From: Chlorobium sp.
GTDB lineage: Bacteria > Bacteroidota > Chlorobiia > Chlorobiales > Chlorobiaceae
Reading direction: 5' to 3'
NCBI GenBank assembly: GCA_026193435.1
Contig: JAPHUN010000152.1
Location: 1 to 26,702, forward strand
Length of the DNA: 26,702 bases
The position numbers and the translations under genes are program-made. This document shows positions 25,059 through 26,702 of the stretch, one piece after another. The number at the start of each line of letters is the position of its first letter. Within the stretch, counting starts at the first letter, position 1. The notes below the pieces were generated by a model. The model ran no database searches and was not told where the DNA came from. It worked only from the letters and a program-made list of their open reading frames with translations.

Positions 25059-25928
25059 AGGTGACTGGTCGTACAGACTGACGAACGCGGCGCACAAGGC
25101 TTTCAGTTCAACAGGGGAGGAGCAGGACGAACGCAGGTCGCACTGCATTGAAAACAGTTTGACAAGGTTCATGGGCTGAAGGTCTTTTTTTGCGGCGCCT
25201 GATATTTTTTCCATGAGAGAGCTGTCCGCACTGAGCGTGCCTGTGAAAAAGACCGGATATTCCCGGTATTCAGGGTTTGCCGTTACTTCTCTCAAAGCGA
25301 AATATTCCGCGTCGCTGCTGTGGTTCAGCTGCCAGAACTTGAAATAATCGAGTTCTCCGTTGCTGCCGACCGAACAGGTCAGATAGTCCGGTTCAATTTC
25401 AAGAAGTGTAAACGGCTTAGCGGTCGCGGCCATGCTCATGATCATCGGTCTGAGGTAGTGTGAACCCATGTGGATCGAGCAGAGTGAGCGAAGGTGACGG
25501 TATACCTTCTCCAAAAGATCACCCGGATAATAGAGCAGCAGTTGCCTGCGTAACCTGTCGTCCCCGGAGCGGAGAGCGTAGGGGATATGATCGTGCAGAT
25601 AGTCGCCGGGTTTGTCCAGCAGATTGGAGGCTTCGGCTCTGCAGTAGGTTTCGAATGCGTCACTGGTGATGGTGTCGGGAAAAACCGAAACCATCGGGAA
25701 AAAACAGGGAGGATGGACAGAAAGGGCAAGGTGTTCTATCCCCTGTTTTTTGAGCAGGGAGGCTAATCTTCGCAATGCCCGGGCACTGTTCGGGCCTGTA
25801 TAGTCATCAAGGCCGGCACGAACGGTCCTGCATGAAGTGACTCTGTAACCATCACTTGTGTCATACGCGATGCTTGCTACCGCAGTCGAGTATGCGTTTA
25901 TGGCGCATGCATGGCTGGTTTTTCTCAT
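25053..25928 (-). CDS. Unrecognised 291-residue protein, possibly actin/PilM-like fold
   Basis: I do not recognise this protein. It has no signal peptide or membrane segment. FTLLEIEPDYLTCSVGSNGELDYFKFW (173-199) resembles the phosphate-binding beta-turn-beta of the actin/Hsp70 fold, and PVFFTGTLSADSSLMEKI (225-242) sits where PilM-type proteins carry their second such turn. Both are impressions, not proofs, and the usual GxxGG glycines are missing, so ATP binding is doubtful. The ATG at 25928 follows the stop of the upstream ComEA-like gene with no gap (TAA-ATG), implying translational coupling. A role in competence or pilus-type envelope machinery would fit the neighbour. Confidence 0.75.
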   Translation of the reverse strand: MRKTSHACAINAYSTAVASIAYDTSDGYRVTSCRTVRAGLDDYTGPNSARALRRLASLLKKQGIEHLALSVHPPCFFPMVSVFPDTITSDAFETYCRAEASNLLDKPGDYLHDHIPYALRSGDDRLRRQLLLYYPGDLLEKVYRHLRSLCSIHMGSHYLRPMIMSMAATAKPFTLLEIEPDYLTCSVGSNGELDYFKFWQLNHSSDAEYFALREVTANPEYREYPVFFTGTLSADSSLMEKISGAAKKDLQPMNLVKLFSMQCDLRSSCSSPVELKALCAAFVSLYDQSPS

Positions 25929-26420
25929 TTATTCGAGGATGAGATGCTTTTCGAGAGTTTCCATTCGTTTTTTTCCGATGCCTTTAACTTCCAGAAAATC
26001 CGGAAATCCTTCAACCTTTACTTTTCTGGACTCCCTGAATGCGATCAGTCGTCCGGCCAGAACCGTACTTATTCCCGGTATGGTCGCAAGCTCGTCAGTC
26101 GTGGCTTTTGAAAATACGATTTTTTGAGAGAGCGCGGTCTTTTTTGTCGATAGAGTACCTTGATTCCGGCTATGGGAGGTATCTGTTCCGGATTCATCGA
26201 GAGCGGTTTCGAGGAGAGCCGCCTCCTTGAGCAGGCTGTCAACTTCCGCGTCCGTGAACTGTTCGATTCCCTCTTTTTCAGTATGGCTGCGCGCTTCCTG
26301 GAGTGAACGGCTGCTGTTGACGATGATACCGAGCAGGAAAAACAGCAGCAGTCCCGATACGACGGTTATTTCTGTTCTGGTCATGCTGAGCATGACTGCT
26401 ATTCTGTCCCTGAAGTTCAT
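25929..26420 (-). CDS. ComEA-like helix-hairpin-helix protein with N-terminal membrane anchor
   Basis: A 163-residue protein with a single N-terminal transmembrane helix (about 19-35, VVSGLLLFFLLGIIVN), a polar linker, and two helix-hairpin-helix motifs at the C-terminus (TTDELATIPGISTVLAGRLIAFRE and PDFLEVKGIGKKRMETLEKHL). HhH pairs bind DNA backbone without sequence preference. A membrane-anchored version is the arrangement of ComEA, the DNA receptor of natural transformation. ComEA is usually preceded by a SLBB-type domain in Gram-positives; here it is absent, as in many Gram-negatives. alr ends 3 bp upstream, and the unrecognised gene follows with no gap. Confidence 0.8.
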   Translation of the reverse strand: MNFRDRIAVMLSMTRTEITVVSGLLLFFLLGIIVNSSRSLQEARSHTEKEGIEQFTDAEVDSLLKEAALLETALDESGTDTSHSRNQGTLSTKKTALSQKIVFSKATTDELATIPGISTVLAGRLIAFRESRKVKVEGFPDFLEVKGIGKKRMETLEKHLILE

Positions 26421-26423
26421 CGC

Positions 26424-26702
26424 TTAAACAAAAACTCTTCTGACCCTTGAGGATACAGCGCAGAGCAGTTCATAGCTTATAGTACCGGCTGTGAGCGCGA
26501 GATCGGCGGCAGAAATCCCCTCTCCCCCGAAAAGCAGTGCATCGTCCCCGACCCGGACATCCCGGTCGTTTCCAAGATCTACCATGAACTGGTCCATAGT
26601 GATGGTGCCGACCTGAGGAAATGTTTTTCCCCTGATCGACACCGTGGTCCGGTTTGACAGTGTTCTCGGGTATCCGTCAGCGTATCCTGCCGAAAGGGTT
26701 GC
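26424..26702 (-). CDS. alr: Alanine racemase, C-terminal 92 residues, cut by window edge
   Basis: The PLP enzyme that makes D-alanine for peptidoglycan. Only the C-terminal beta-barrel domain is inside the window. The start of the visible part, LSAGYADGYPR, is the conserved block lining the active site. VGTITMDQFMVDLG holds the MDQ signature, and YELLCAVSSRVRRVFV is the standard ending. The frame runs open to the edge. It heads a compact operon with the ComEA-like and unrecognised genes. Confidence 0.93.
   Translation of the reverse strand, partial: ATLSAGYADGYPRTLSNRTTVSIRGKTFPQVGTITMDQFMVDLGNDRDVRVGDDALLFGGEGISAADLALTAGTISYELLCAVSSRVRRVFV

Overview
The window comes from a green sulfur bacterium (Chlorobiaceae). 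The decisive evidence is the chlorosome envelope gene pair csmC-csmA (11219-12020). A gene of the Mg-chelatase large-subunit family (BchH/BchS/BchT) runs off the left edge. Everything else is housekeeping or accessory genes of a Gram-negative cell with an outer membrane. No rRNA, tRNA, CRISPR array or prophage is visible.

Left part (1-9657): the 5' end of the chelatase gene; a TonB-dependent receptor; a PLP-dependent alpha-oxoamine synthase that looks like a serine palmitoyltransferase; and, divergent from it, an extended-SDR NAD(P)-dependent epimerase/reductase. A small inverted-repeat element (MITE-like) sits exactly at the epimerase stop codon. Then come holA, ssb and pyrK on the minus strand, with a patch of palindromic and octamer repeats between holA and ssb.

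Centre (9880-15310): five plus-strand genes in a row. They are an ArsA/Get3-like ATPase, csmC, csmA (closed by a strong terminator), a 587-residue unrecognised protein with a possible PH-like N-terminal domain and a tail of repeated RKK motifs, and a second ArsA/Get3-like ATPase. Neither ATPase has the cysteines of an arsenite pump, no ars genes are nearby, and both end in an Hsp20-like domain. The best inference is a chaperone or targeting module for chlorosome envelope proteins. This is the most interesting part of the window.

Right part (15311-26702): a repeat patch that seems to have split the terminator of the second ATPase; folB-folK; nadC; tig (trigger factor); an M16 zinc protease; a second 331-residue SDR protein followed by recA and dusB; heptamer tandem repeats; asd; and a tightly packed minus-strand operon alr (cut by the window edge), a ComEA-like helix-hairpin-helix protein and an unrecognised 291-residue protein.

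Several genes start with TTG or GTG and have weak Shine-Dalgarno sequences, whereas csmC and csmA have near-perfect ones. Two intrinsic terminators lie only about 30 bases upstream of start codons (TonB receptor and tig), which could reflect attenuation or very short leaders.
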